A program made the position numbers and the translations under genes. From Alphaproteobacteria bacterium (lineage in GTDB: Bacteria > Pseudomonadota > Alphaproteobacteria > Rhizobiales > Devosiaceae): a stretch of DNA of 15,401 nt. Numbering within the stretch: the stretch's first letter is position 1; every line of letters begins with the position of its first letter. The notes beneath the pieces are model-generated. The model saw only the letters and a list, made by a program, of their open reading frames with translations. It was not told where the DNA came from and did no database searches. Shown here in pieces: positions 1 through 7,071 of this stretch. The stretch is from assembly GCA_024279575.1 (NCBI GenBank), contig JAJRRJ010000184.1:1-15401 (forward strand). The letters are read 5' to 3'.

Positions 1-648
1 AACGCGGCGCAAGGGGGAGGTTGCAGCGACCATTGCGGGCCTGTCCGGGTTGCCGGTTTTGGCATGAATATCGGTGTTCACTGTTCCTGCCTGAACCGAG
101 CAAACGCGAATTCCGAGCGGGCCGACTTCTTTTGCAAGGCCATTGGTCATGCCATCCAAAGCAGCTTTTGATGCTGCGTAATGCACATATTCGTTGGGGC
201 TGCCATTGGTGGCGGCGATTGAAGAAATATTGATGATAACGCCGCCATTACCGGCGTTTTCCCTGGACATTCTTTTGATAGCTTCCCGGGCGCAATAAAA
301 GGCGCCAAATACATTCACGCCAAATGTGTCCTTTAGAGTTGGCGCGGAAAGTTTTTCCACTGTGGTTGCAGTGCCGATAATTCCCGCATTGTTGACCAGA
401 ACAGCAAGGGGGAAAAAGTTTTCGTCGCAAAATTCAAACATTTTCCGGACAATTTGCGGATCGGCCACATCAGCCTGAAAAATTTCAGACTTAACCCCGC
501 AGGCGCGGCATTGTTTCGCAACAGAGTGGGCGCTCGATTTGTTTGCGGTGTAATTGATGCAAACATCATATCCTGCTTTTGCAAATTTTAGTGCAGTGCT
601 CGCGCCAATACCGCGTCCGCCGCCGGTGATAATTGCCAAACCTGTCAT
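1..648 (-). CDS. SDR family oxidoreductase, YgfF-like (C-terminus cut by window edge)
   Basis: The minus-strand frame is open from ATG at 648 to the window edge, giving 216 residues with no stop, so the C-terminus is missing. Classical short-chain dehydrogenase motifs are visible: TGGGRGIG at residues 8-15 (Rossmann NAD(P)-binding loop), NNAG at 86-89, an ISS segment at 141-143 supplying the catalytic Ser, and YAASK at 157-161 with Tyr157 and Lys161. The stretch CAREAIKRM...GNGGVIIN plus GSPNEYVHYAASK resembles E. coli YgfF from memory, so a YgfF-type sugar or carbonyl reductase is the closest guess. The substrate cannot be read from sequence. AGGA lies 8 nt before the ATG. The gene is divergent from the DMT transporter, with about 80 bp between starts. 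Typical length is near 245 residues, so roughly 30 are missing. Confidence 0.9.
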   Translation of the reverse strand, partial: MTGLAIITGGGRGIGASTALKFAKAGYDVCINYTANKSSAHSVAKQCRACGVKSEIFQADVADPQIVRKMFEFCDENFFPLAVLVNNAGIIGTATTVEKLSAPTLKDTFGVNVFGAFYCAREAIKRMSRENAGNGGVIINISSIAATNGSPNEYVHYAASKAALDGMTNGLAKEVGPLGIRVCSVQAGTVNTDIHAKTGNPDRPAMVAATSPLRRV

Positions 649-727
649 GTGGGATTTCCTGCTGGTGGTTTTTTCAAGCTTTTGAACAGATTTTGCTGTA
701 ATTGGCAAACCAGTAAGGGGATTGCTA

Positions 728-1594
728 TTGCGTATCGGGACAAGTGAAAAAACGGCTTACCTGCTGATGATTGTCGGTATGGCATTAATTCCGGGGGGGG
801 ATGCTGCGGGGAAAATTATGGGTGCTGAACTCGCAGTGGATCCGTTTTTCATTGCATGGTCGCGTTTTTCGCTGGGAGCTTTCCTATTGCTGCCGTTGGT
901 AGATTTCTCCACATTCAAGTTCGGGATGTTTCTTGACTGGCGTATTTTACTTCGTGGTTTTTTGATAGTTGGGGGAATTGTCTCAATTCAAACAGCGCTG
1001 GTCAGTACAAGTATGGCCACGGTGTTTGGCGCGTTTTTTGTTGGGCCGATATTTGCCTATTTTGGTGCAGCGTTTTTTTTGAAAGAACCCGTTAGTGCGC
1101 CAAGAACAGTTCTGCTGGGGAGCGGTTTTGTTGGTGTTTTGCTGGTGATAAAGCCCGGGTTTGACATGGAGCCGGGTGTGGGTTTTGCTTTGTTGGCTGG
1201 CCTTTTCTATGGGGGGTTTCTGGTGGCTAATCGTTGGTTGGCCCATGCAGCTCCTCCCAGGGACATGTTATTCAGCCAGCTTGTGATCGGGGCAGTTGTA
1301 TTATTGCCTGTCGGGGCTATTCAGGTGCCTGAGTTAAGCTGGCAAATATCGGGATTGGTTCTGGCCAGCGCAGGGTTTTCATTGTTGGGAAATTTGTTTT
1401 TGATTTTAGCATTGCGTCGGGCAGATGCTTCCAGGCTGGCGCCGTTTATTTATTTCCAACTGATTTTTGTGGTGCTGTTTGGCTATCTGCTCTTTGGGGA
1501 TCTGCCTGGAACGATGACAATAATCGGGTTGCTGGTAGTTTTGATGTCCGGGTTTTCTTCGTATTATTTCTCGACAAAGAAAAATGACATCTAA
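728..1594 (+). CDS. EamA/DMT family inner-membrane transporter
   Basis: This is a very hydrophobic protein of about 288 residues whose segments fit ten membrane helices arranged as two EamA repeats (about residues 10-135 and 145-285). That is the usual size and layout of drug/metabolite transporters of the inner membrane. The substrate is unknown; relatives export metabolites, amino acids or drugs. Start choice: AAGGGG at 715-720 sits one base before a TTG at 722 but 7 nt before the in-frame TTG at 728, so 728 is preferred. ATG 767 would cut into the first helix. A run of eight G at 793-800 falls inside a Pro-Gly-Gly stretch near the N-terminus. The gene is followed by the convergent DUF779 gene, with no clear terminator between them. 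Confidence 0.9.
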   Translation: MRIGTSEKTAYLLMIVGMALIPGGDAAGKIMGAELAVDPFFIAWSRFSLGAFLLLPLVDFSTFKFGMFLDWRILLRGFLIVGGIVSIQTALVSTSMATVFGAFFVGPIFAYFGAAFFLKEPVSAPRTVLLGSGFVGVLLVIKPGFDMEPGVGFALLAGLFYGGFLVANRWLAHAAPPRDMLFSQLVIGAVVLLPVGAIQVPELSWQISGLVLASAGFSLLGNLFLILALRRADASRLAPFIYFQLIFVVLFGYLLFGDLPGTMTIIGLLVVLMSGFSSYYFSTKKNDI

Positions 1595-1669
1595 TGGGTG
1601 AAAATAGTTGCAAAAACCCGGTGAGTGGGGGCTGAAAACAGCGGCACTAAATGTCTACATTGCTCAGGT

Positions 1670-1996
1670 TTAGCATATATCTGATCGCGTGAGGAACCTT
1701 TTGCCGGTGCCGTTGTCCAGTGAAAACATGCCTCCTTTGCCATTTACTACATCAATGGTGAGCCTGGTGTGCTTCCAGGTCTCATACTGATCTGCGCCAA
1801 TATAGAATTTTGCACCGCCGATTTCGCCAAGTAATATGTCATTGTCACCAAGGAAGAGTTCCCCTTCAGCATAGCACATGGGCGCCGAGCCGTCGCAGCA
1901 GCCGCCGGATTGGTGAAACATCAGGGGGCCGTGTTTTTTCTCAAGCTCGCGGATTAATTCAAGGGCAGCCTGGGTGGCAACTACTTTTTCACTCAT
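1670..1996 (-). CDS. DUF779 domain-containing protein
   Basis: A 108-residue protein matching DUF779 along its whole length. It has the signature SGGCCDGSAPMCY (about residues 30-42), with a CC pair and a third Cys that could bind metal or undergo redox chemistry, and a later YETWKHTRLTIDV block. DUF779 genes are commonly found next to acetaldehyde-type aldehyde dehydrogenases, as here. The biochemical role is not established to my knowledge, and an accessory role in aldehyde oxidation is inference from neighbourhood only. Start: ATG 1996 is preceded by AAAGGAAGT. A longer reading from TTG 2011 would swallow that ribosome binding site and is rejected. The gene lies 89 bp downstream of the dehydrogenase stop, with a terminator-like hairpin in between. 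Confidence 0.9.
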   Translation of the reverse strand: MSEKVVATQAALELIRELEKKHGPLMFHQSGGCCDGSAPMCYAEGELFLGDNDILLGEIGGAKFYIGADQYETWKHTRLTIDVVNGKGGMFSLDNGTGKRFLTRSDIC

Positions 1997-2029
1997 GTGA
2001 CTTCCTTTCAATATCTGGTGCCAAAATGG

Positions 2030-2060
2030 AAAAAGGCGTATCCCATAAGGATACGCCCTT
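2030..2060 (-). terminator. Intercistronic rho-independent terminator/attenuating hairpin between aldehyde dehydrogenase and DUF779 genes
   Basis: Read on the minus strand, GGCGTATCC, a 5-nt loop and GGATACGCC form a perfect 9-bp stem (2035-2043 with 2049-2057). Five T follow (2034-2030), then more T-rich sequence. It starts 28 bp after the dehydrogenase stop and ends 34 bp before the DUF779 start. It probably lowers read-through into the DUF779 gene rather than separating two unrelated units, because no obvious promoter was found in the short gap. Confidence 0.8.
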
Positions 2061-2085
2061 CATGTCTATTTGTCTGCTGCTGAAA

Positions 2086-3576
2086 TTAAAAGAAGCCAAG
2101 CTTGTTCGGGCTGTAGCTGACCAGCATGTTTTTGGTCTGTTGATAGTGTTCGAGCATTTTGAGATGGTTTTCACGACCGATACCCGATTGCTTGTAGCCC
2201 CCGAAAGTGGAGTGGGCCGGATAGGCATGGTAGCAGTTTGTCCAGACGCGCCCCGCTTTAATTGCGCGGCCAAAACGATAGCAGCGGTTAGCATCGCGGC
2301 TCCAGACACCTGCTCCCAGACCATAAAGCGTGTCGTTGGCGATTTCCAGAGCTTCCTCGTCATCCTTGAAGGTGCACACTGAAACAACAGGACCAAAGAT
2401 TTCTTCCTGGAATACCCGCATAGAATTTTTGCCCTCGATGATGGTTGGCTTTACATAATAGCCGCCATCAAGGTCTCCACCGGGTTTGAACTGTTCGCCT
2501 CCGGTGAGAATATTTGCGCCTTCCTTGCGGGCGATATCAAAGTAGGAAAGAATTTTTTCCAGTTGCTCTTCGGATGCCTGGGCGCCAAGCATGGTGTTGG
2601 AATCAAGTGGGTCGCCCTGGATAATGGCTTCAGTTCGTGCAAGGCACCTGGCCATGAATTCCTCATAGATGTCTTCTTGAATTAACGCGCGGGAGGGGCA
2701 GGTGCACACTTCGCCCTGATTGAAGGCAAACAGCACAAAACCTTCCACGGCCTTGTCCAGATAAGCGTCATCCTCACGCATTACGTCTGAGAAAAACAGG
2801 TTTGGCGATTTGCCGCCCAGTTCCAGTGTGGAGGGGATGAGGTTTTGCGTGGCATACTGCATGATCAGGCGGCCAGTTGTGGTTTCGCCGGTAAAGGCGA
2901 TTTTGGCGATCCGACTGGATGTCGCCAATGGTTTGCCCGCCTCAAGACCAAACCCGTTGACAACGTTAAGCACGCCAGGGGGGAGAATATCGGCAATCAG
3001 TTCCAGAAGAACAAGAATTGAGGCCGGGGTTTGCTCGGCGGGTTTAAGGACAACGCAGTTGCCAGCAGCAAGGGCGGGCGGCAGTTTCCATGCGGCCATG
3101 AGAATTGGAAAGTTCCAGGGGATAATCTGTCCGACAACACCAAGTGGTTCATGGAAATGATAGGCAACTGTGTCGCCGTCAAGTTCACTGATGGATCCTT
3201 CCTGGGCCCGGATAACCGAAGCAAAATACCGGAAATGATCAACCGCCAAGGGGATGTCAGCGGCGGTGGTTTCACGGATTGGTTTGCCATTATCCCAAGT
3301 TTCAGCTTCTGCTAAAGTGGCCAGATTATCTTCCATAACCTGGGCGATTTTATTCAGAAGATTGCTGCGTTCGGTGACACTGGTTGCAGCCCAACCATCT
3401 TTTGCCTTGTGGGCAGCATCAAGTGCCAGCTCGATGTCCTTGGCGTTGGAACGCGGTATCTGACACAAAACCTTGCCGTTTACGGGTGATATATTGTCAA
3501 AATACTGACCATCAACGGGGTCAACCCATTGTCCGCCTATGAAGTTGCCGTATTTTTTCTTGAATTGAAATGTCAT
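2086..3576 (-). CDS. NAD-dependent aldehyde dehydrogenase, ExaC/AldB (acetaldehyde dehydrogenase) type
   Basis: A 496-residue protein of the aldehyde dehydrogenase superfamily, oxidising an aldehyde to the acid with NAD(P)+ in the cytoplasm. Visible motifs are PWNFP (153-157, Asn154 of the oxyanion hole), LKPAE (177-181), LELGGKSP (251-258, general base Glu252) and FNQGEVCTCPSR (285-296, catalytic Cys291). The EVCTCPSR variant and the C-terminal end MLVSYSPNKLGFF are typical of the AcoD/ExaC/AldB group acting on acetaldehyde and other short aldehydes. Start: ATG 3576 follows GGAGG with 7-nt spacing (3584-3588), and the upstream extension to 3630 is not needed. An AcoR-like regulator gene lies just upstream in the same direction, an inverted repeat is in the promoter region and a DUF779 gene is downstream. 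No partner alcohol dehydrogenase is in the window. Confidence 0.95.
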   Translation of the reverse strand: MTFQFKKKYGNFIGGQWVDPVDGQYFDNISPVNGKVLCQIPRSNAKDIELALDAAHKAKDGWAATSVTERSNLLNKIAQVMEDNLATLAEAETWDNGKPIRETTAADIPLAVDHFRYFASVIRAQEGSISELDGDTVAYHFHEPLGVVGQIIPWNFPILMAAWKLPPALAAGNCVVLKPAEQTPASILVLLELIADILPPGVLNVVNGFGLEAGKPLATSSRIAKIAFTGETTTGRLIMQYATQNLIPSTLELGGKSPNLFFSDVMREDDAYLDKAVEGFVLFAFNQGEVCTCPSRALIQEDIYEEFMARCLARTEAIIQGDPLDSNTMLGAQASEEQLEKILSYFDIARKEGANILTGGEQFKPGGDLDGGYYVKPTIIEGKNSMRVFQEEIFGPVVSVCTFKDDEEALEIANDTLYGLGAGVWSRDANRCYRFGRAIKAGRVWTNCYHAYPAHSTFGGYKQSGIGRENHLKMLEHYQQTKNMLVSYSPNKLGFF

Positions 3577-3666
3577 TATTTTTCCTCCCGATTGATGAAT
3601 GGTTTTTGGATGATGGAGCGGAAACCTCACAGGGTCACCCGCCCTATGGCAACCGGGAGGGATAAG

Positions 3667-3684
3667 TGTCGCATATTTGAGACA
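3667..3684. promoter_or_regulatory. Candidate operator of the AcoR-like regulator upstream of the aldehyde dehydrogenase gene
   Basis: TGTCGCATATTTGAGACA is an inverted repeat, TGTCGCA-TATT-TGAGACA, with six of seven arm positions complementary. It sits 91 bp upstream of the dehydrogenase ATG and 43 bp past the stop of the Fis-type regulator. The symmetry and position fit a dimeric Fis/HTH activator site. That it is bound by the neighbouring regulator is inference. Confidence 0.5.
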
Positions 3685-3726
3685 GTTCTTTTACGAAACC
3701 GAAGCGTTGCGGTGTTCTAGTTGAAT

Positions 3727-4668
3727 TTAGCGGGTTTTGAGCCTGAGCTGTTTGATTTTTCGATGGAGGGTTGCCCGGCTCACTCCAAGGGCCTGGGCAG
3801 TGGCGGAAACGTTGCCATTGTTGCGGGCCAGAGCTTGCGAAATTGTGCGGCGCCCGGCCTGGGCATAATTTTTGGCATCGTTGATTTCCTGCCCGTAAAG
3901 TGTGTTCAAGGGGAGTGGGTTTTTCAGGTCATCATCACTAAGGTCAAACAGTCTTCGGGCTGCCCGTGTCGCTCCAATGACTAGATCGTCCCCGTCAACG
4001 GCCACGAGGGATGCTCCCAAAGTGCATGAATTTGCCTTTTTATATTCTTCAGGGGGGGAGGCCAGTAGTACGCGGGCATTGGCAAAGTGGTATTCAAAAT
4101 AGGCCATTTCGATCTGGCGGGCGATATCCACCACACTCATCGAAATCAGGCGGGAAAATCCAGGGGTCAGGTCTTTGCGGCAAGTGGAAACGTCCAGTGC
4201 GGCCACAAGTTTGCCTTGGTGGTCAAAAATTGGGGAGGCAGTACATGAAAAGCTGACGTTTTTGGAATGAAAATGCTGTCCCTGATGTATTGTTAGTGCG
4301 CGTTCTTCAACAATGCAGGTTCCAATGCCGTTCGTACCTTCGGTGTTTTCGCTCCATCTTGTTCCCGTCCACAAACCCCGTTCCCTGAATGCAATATCAT
4401 CGCCTTCAGTTCCGCGCCGGGTGACGGGAATGCCGTCTTTGTCGGCTAATAAAATGCAGCACCCATCTCCACCAACTGCCTGATAAAGTCGGTCCAGGTA
4501 GTTTTGTGCAGTATGAATGAGCGGTCCCAGCTTCTCACGGGAATGGTTGAACTCATTTGCACTTAATCTGCCGGTATTGGCATTTTGATCCGGTTGCAAT
4601 CGGTGCAGGCGGGCAGAACGCTGCCATGAGGCAATAAGGGAGTGGTGGGCAGCATTTTTGCTGACCAA
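3727..4668 (-). CDS. AcoR-like GAF/Fis-HTH transcriptional regulator lacking the sigma-54 AAA+ domain
   Basis: As annotated from TTG 4668 the protein has 313 residues. A conserved N-terminal IASWQRSARLHRL segment (12-24) and a GAF sensor region (about 55-190) containing GTRWSENTEGTNGIGTC (102-118) match the AcoR family of acetoin/alcohol-responsive activators. The C-terminus (about 273-311, ISQALARNNGNVSATAQALG...LHRK) is a Fis-type helix-turn-helix. Between them is only a short linker region: the AAA+ sigma-54 interaction domain and its GAFTGA motif are absent, so it probably works with sigma-70 promoters. It likely controls the aldehyde dehydrogenase gene 150 bp downstream. The start is doubtful. 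The frame stays open upstream, SHAKQIEEAL before the TTG looks like conserved N-terminus, and AGGAAGG sits 6 nt before an in-frame ATT at 4722 (331 residues). Confidence 0.88.
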   Translation of the reverse strand: MVSKNAAHHSLIASWQRSARLHRLQPDQNANTGRLSANEFNHSREKLGPLIHTAQNYLDRLYQAVGGDGCCILLADKDGIPVTRRGTEGDDIAFRERGLWTGTRWSENTEGTNGIGTCIVEERALTIHQGQHFHSKNVSFSCTASPIFDHQGKLVAALDVSTCRKDLTPGFSRLISMSVVDIARQIEMAYFEYHFANARVLLASPPEEYKKANSCTLGASLVAVDGDDLVIGATRAARRLFDLSDDDLKNPLPLNTLYGQEINDAKNYAQAGRRTISQALARNNGNVSATAQALGVSRATLHRKIKQLRLKTR

Positions 4669-4758
4669 TGCTTCTTCAATCTGTTTTGCGTGCGAAACTG
4701 ACGGTTTTATTCCCGTTATAATAGTCCGCCTTCCTGACTGTATCGTTGGAACAGAGCC

Positions 4759-4787
4759 ATTATAGCCTTCATTTTCCCAATGACCAA
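4759..4787 (-). promoter_or_regulatory. Candidate sigma-70 promoter for the AcoR-like regulator
   Basis: On the minus strand TTGGTC (4787-4782), a 17-bp spacer and a perfect TATAAT (4764-4759) occur. The transcript would begin near 4752. That is only about 30 nt before the proposed ATT start at 4722 and about 84 nt before TTG 4668. The -35 box matches the consensus at three positions, so the call rests mainly on the -10 box and the spacing. Confidence 0.45.
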
Positions 4788-4817
4788 TACGTTCGGAAAT
4801 TTAGCTTGTTTCCTTCT

Positions 4818-4836
4818 GTACCGTACGGTACGGTAC
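4818..4836. promoter_or_regulatory. TetR-family operator candidate (19-bp palindrome)
   Basis: GTACCGTACGGTACGGTAC is a perfect inverted repeat of 9-bp arms around one central base. The ACCGTACGGT core is typical of TetR-family operators. It lies 113 bp upstream of the TetR gene start and on the far side of the promoter candidate of the divergent AcoR-like gene. Autoregulation of the adjacent TetR gene, and perhaps of ilvC behind it, is the likely role, by inference. Confidence 0.65.
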
Positions 4837-4862
4837 GCTAAGGGTTTTGCATTGTTTGAAAG

Positions 4863-4886
4863 AGTGCGCCGTTTTGTTGGCGCACT
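4863..4886. repeat. Perfect 8-bp inverted repeat in the TetR gene upstream region
   Basis: AGTGCGCC, GTTTTGTT, GGCGCACT: perfect 8-bp arms (4863-4870 and 4879-4886) with an 8-nt spacer, 63 bp before the GTG start of the TetR gene. No T-run follows on either strand, so it is not a terminator. It could be a second operator or a 5'-UTR hairpin. Confidence 0.55.
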
Positions 4887-4949
4887 GATTGTGTGGCGTC
4901 CTCTATTGTTTGGCTGTCCCTTGTGTTTTTAGTAAAAAAGGAACTGTTT

Positions 4950-5585
4950 GTGACCGCTGGTTTTATTCAGTCTAATTCTGCTTTGAATATATCCAGGTTC
5001 ACCCCCCGGCAGGGGGAGGTGCTGGATGCGGCATTGGGATTACTGGTGAAGGTTGGGGACAAGTTGACCATGAACGAGGTGGCAAAGGCGGCCTCGTGTT
5101 CCAAGGAAACTCTTTATAACTGGTTTGGGGATCGCGAAGGTTTACTGATATCTATTGTGCAATGGCAGGCATCAAAAGTTGTAATGCCTGAGGTGGATTT
5201 TAGCAGGATTGACCGGGTTGGTGTGATCCGGGGGCTTGAAATATTTGGAGCCAATTTGTTGCAGGTTTTGACCAGTGACACCTCGGTGGCGCTTAACAGG
5301 GTGGCAATTGCGCGGGCTGTTAGCTCAAATCTTGGATCTATTGTGCTGGAAAACGGGCGTTTTGCCATGGGTAAACGACTTAAACCTTTGCTTGAGGCAG
5401 GGCGGGATGCCCAATTGTTGTCTTTTGATACGAGCGAGGCTGCCTATCGTTGTTTTTTTGGTCTGCTCGTGCAGGATACCCAACTTCGTATGCTGTTGGG
5501 GGAGGGGATCAATATGTCCGCTGAGCAAATCAAGGCCCATGCAGCCTGGGCTTCCAATCAATTTATGAAACTTTATTCGACTTAA
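4950..5585 (+). CDS. TetR/AcrR family transcriptional regulator
   Basis: A 211-residue protein of typical TetR length. The DNA-binding domain is N-terminal: RQGEVLDAALGLLVKVG (20-36) as helix 1, then TMNEVAKAASCSKETLYNWFGDREGLL (40-66) as the helix-turn-helix with the characteristic LYNWFG turn. The C-terminal ligand domain (NRVAIARAVSSNLGSIVLENG, 116-136) looks AefR-like; the ligand is unknown. Start: GTG 4950 follows AAGGA (4938-4942) with 7-nt spacing, whereas the longer frame from GTG 4893 adds an unlikely hydrophobic stretch and has no clear binding site. A 19-bp palindrome upstream suggests autoregulation. ilvC follows 51 bp later in the same direction without a proper terminator, so co-transcription and control of ilvC are possible. 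Confidence 0.92.
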   Translation: MTAGFIQSNSALNISRFTPRQGEVLDAALGLLVKVGDKLTMNEVAKAASCSKETLYNWFGDREGLLISIVQWQASKVVMPEVDFSRIDRVGVIRGLEIFGANLLQVLTSDTSVALNRVAIARAVSSNLGSIVLENGRFAMGKRLKPLLEAGRDAQLLSFDTSEAAYRCFFGLLVQDTQLRMLLGEGINMSAEQIKAHAAWASNQFMKLYST

Positions 5586-5590
5586 GAATC

Positions 5591-5609
5591 CAACCGGGGG
5601 AACCGGTTG
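5591..5609 (+). other. Small hairpin between TetR gene and ilvC
   Basis: CAACCGG, loop GGGAA, CCGGTTG: a perfect 7-bp stem starting 5 bp after the TetR stop. An A-rich tract follows, not T, so it is unlikely to terminate plus-strand transcription. It may be an mRNA processing or stability element ahead of the ilvC binding site. Confidence 0.5.
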
Positions 5610-5636
5610 AAAATACGCGAAAAACAGGAGAAAACC

Positions 5637-6656
5637 ATGCGTGTATATTATGATCGCGATTGTGATCTGAACCTTTTGAAAACTAAAAATGTGGCCATTA
5701 TCGGCTACGGCTCGCAGGGGCGTGCCCATGCACTTAATTTGCGTGATAGCGGGATTGCCGATATTGCTATTGGTCTGCGCCCCGGGTCTGCTACAGCGAA
5801 AAAGGTCGAAGCAGATGGGCTAAAGGTCATGTCGGTCGCTGAAATTGCAGGCTGGGCTGACATTATGATGATGGCAACGCCGGACGAATTGCAGGCCGAT
5901 ATTTACCGGGATGAAATTGAGCCAAATATTCGGGACGGGGCGGCAATTGCCTTTGCACACGGCTTAAACGTGCACTACGGCCTGATTGAACCCAAGGCAA
6001 GTATTGATGTGTTGATGGTGGCGCCCAAGGGGCCGGGTCACACTGTGCGTGGAGAATACCAGGGCGGTGGCGGCGTGCCCTGTTTGATCGCGGTGCATCA
6101 GGATGCAACGGGCAATGCCCATGATCTTGGTCTGGCCTATGCGTCGGGCGTTGGTGGTGGCCGTTCTGGTATCATTGAAACCACTTTTAAGGAAGAATGC
6201 GAAACTGATTTGTTCGGCGAGCAGGTTGTGTTGTGCGGTGGCCTGGTGGAATTGATCCGTGCCGGTTTTGAAACATTGGTTGAAGGCGGATATGCGCCGG
6301 AAATGGCATATTTTGAGTGTTTGCACGAAGTGAAACTCATCGTTGACCTGATATATCAGGGTGGCATTGCAAATATGAATTACTCAATTTCCAATACTGC
6401 GGAATGGGGTGAATATGTTTCGGGGCCGCGAATTATTACCGAAGAAACCAAGAAAGAAATGAAGCGGGTTCTGGCGGACATTCAATCGGGTAAATTTACC
6501 TCCGAGTGGATGCAGGAATATCGGGCTGGCGGTGCGCGTTTCAAAGCAATTCGACGCAATAACGACAGTCATCAGATCGAGGAAGTGGGTAAAAAGCTTC
6601 GTGATATGATGCCTTGGATTGCAGAAGGTGCGTTGGTCGATAAAGACAAGAATTAA
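5637..6656 (+). CDS. ilvC: Ketol-acid reductoisomerase (NADP+), class I
   Basis: A 339-residue class I enzyme, the usual length. It converts 2-acetolactate or 2-aceto-2-hydroxybutyrate to the dihydroxy acids of valine, leucine and isoleucine synthesis with NADPH and Mg2+, in the cytoplasm. Visible residues: GYGSQG (23-28) nucleotide loop, Arg48 and Ser51 in the loop that usually selects NADPH, AHG with His108, APKGPGH with Lys131, the metal ligands Asp191 and Glu195 (DLFGEQ), Glu227 and Glu231 in ECLHE, and Ser252 in ISNTAEWG. Start: ATG 5637 follows AGGAG with 6-nt spacing; a longer frame from 5607 (TTG) is unsupported. The gene follows a TetR gene and ends at a strong terminator. No ilvBN genes are in the window. 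Confidence 0.98.
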   Translation: MRVYYDRDCDLNLLKTKNVAIIGYGSQGRAHALNLRDSGIADIAIGLRPGSATAKKVEADGLKVMSVAEIAGWADIMMMATPDELQADIYRDEIEPNIRDGAAIAFAHGLNVHYGLIEPKASIDVLMVAPKGPGHTVRGEYQGGGGVPCLIAVHQDATGNAHDLGLAYASGVGGGRSGIIETTFKEECETDLFGEQVVLCGGLVELIRAGFETLVEGGYAPEMAYFECLHEVKLIVDLIYQGGIANMNYSISNTAEWGEYVSGPRIITEETKKEMKRVLADIQSGKFTSEWMQEYRAGGARFKAIRRNNDSHQIEEVGKKLRDMMPWIAEGALVDKDKN

Positions 6657-6672
6657 TTTAATTGGCAAAATT

Positions 6673-6710
6673 CAGGCGGCCGGAGTATTTTTGCTTCGGC
6701 CGCCTGTTTT
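6673..6710 (+). terminator. Rho-independent terminator after ilvC
   Basis: CAGGCGGCCG (6673-6682) pairs perfectly with CGGCCGCCTG (6697-6706), a 10-bp GC-rich stem with a 14-nt loop, followed by TTTT. It begins 16 bp after the ilvC stop and closes the TetR-ilvC unit. Confidence 0.9.
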
Positions 6711-6724
6711 AAAGGATTAAATGA

Positions 6725-7018
6725 ATGCCGTTAGGTGAAGAGGTTTTGCAGGGACTGGCAATCAAAAAGCTTGATGAAATGCTGGAGCGTTCTAACGCCA
6801 GTCTGCTCAAAATACTAGACGAAATGGTGTTTTTTAAGGAAACTCATAACGGGGTGAGTGTTGATTTTGAGTTTTTGTTTCGCAAAAGTGACAGTCAAAA
6901 CCAATATCAGGCGACGATATTTGTCTGGGATGATGGTCCGGCAATGGAAGAATTTCCGGTAATGGCTTCGAGCACGATAGAGTTTGAGCCGGGATACGAA
7001 AACAGCACTCGCTCTTGA
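6725..7018 (+). CDS. Hypothetical protein, 97 residues
   Basis: I do not recognise a family. The protein is acidic and soluble-looking. It has an N-terminal amphipathic helix candidate (about residues 4-38, EEVLQGLAIKKLDEMLERSN then LLKILDEM) followed by a beta-rich, aromatic-containing half (VSVDFEFLFRK, QYQATIFVWDD, STIEFEPGY). No signal peptide, membrane helix or Cys motif is present. Start: ATG 6725 has AAAGGA 8 nt upstream; the ATG at 6721 is out of frame and stops after five codons. It lies just after the ilvC terminator and 53 bp before the phzF-like gene, which may share its transcript. Confidence 0.7.
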   Translation: MPLGEEVLQGLAIKKLDEMLERSNASLLKILDEMVFFKETHNGVSVDFEFLFRKSDSQNQYQATIFVWDDGPAMEEFPVMASSTIEFEPGYENSTRS

Positions 7019-7071
7019 CTTGAAACGCGACTCTGGAAAAATTCGAATGGAAATTTTCCCGGAGAGATGAC

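Noticed and set aside
1810..2382. Plus-strand ORF of 190 codons over the DUF779/aldehyde dehydrogenase junction
   Set aside because: It is antisense to two real genes and crosses the terminator hairpin; no motif.
3577..3726. Sigma-54 (-24/-12) promoter for the aldehyde dehydrogenase
   Set aside because: No convincing GG-N10-GC element was found on the minus strand, and the adjacent regulator lacks the AAA+ domain needed to activate sigma-54.
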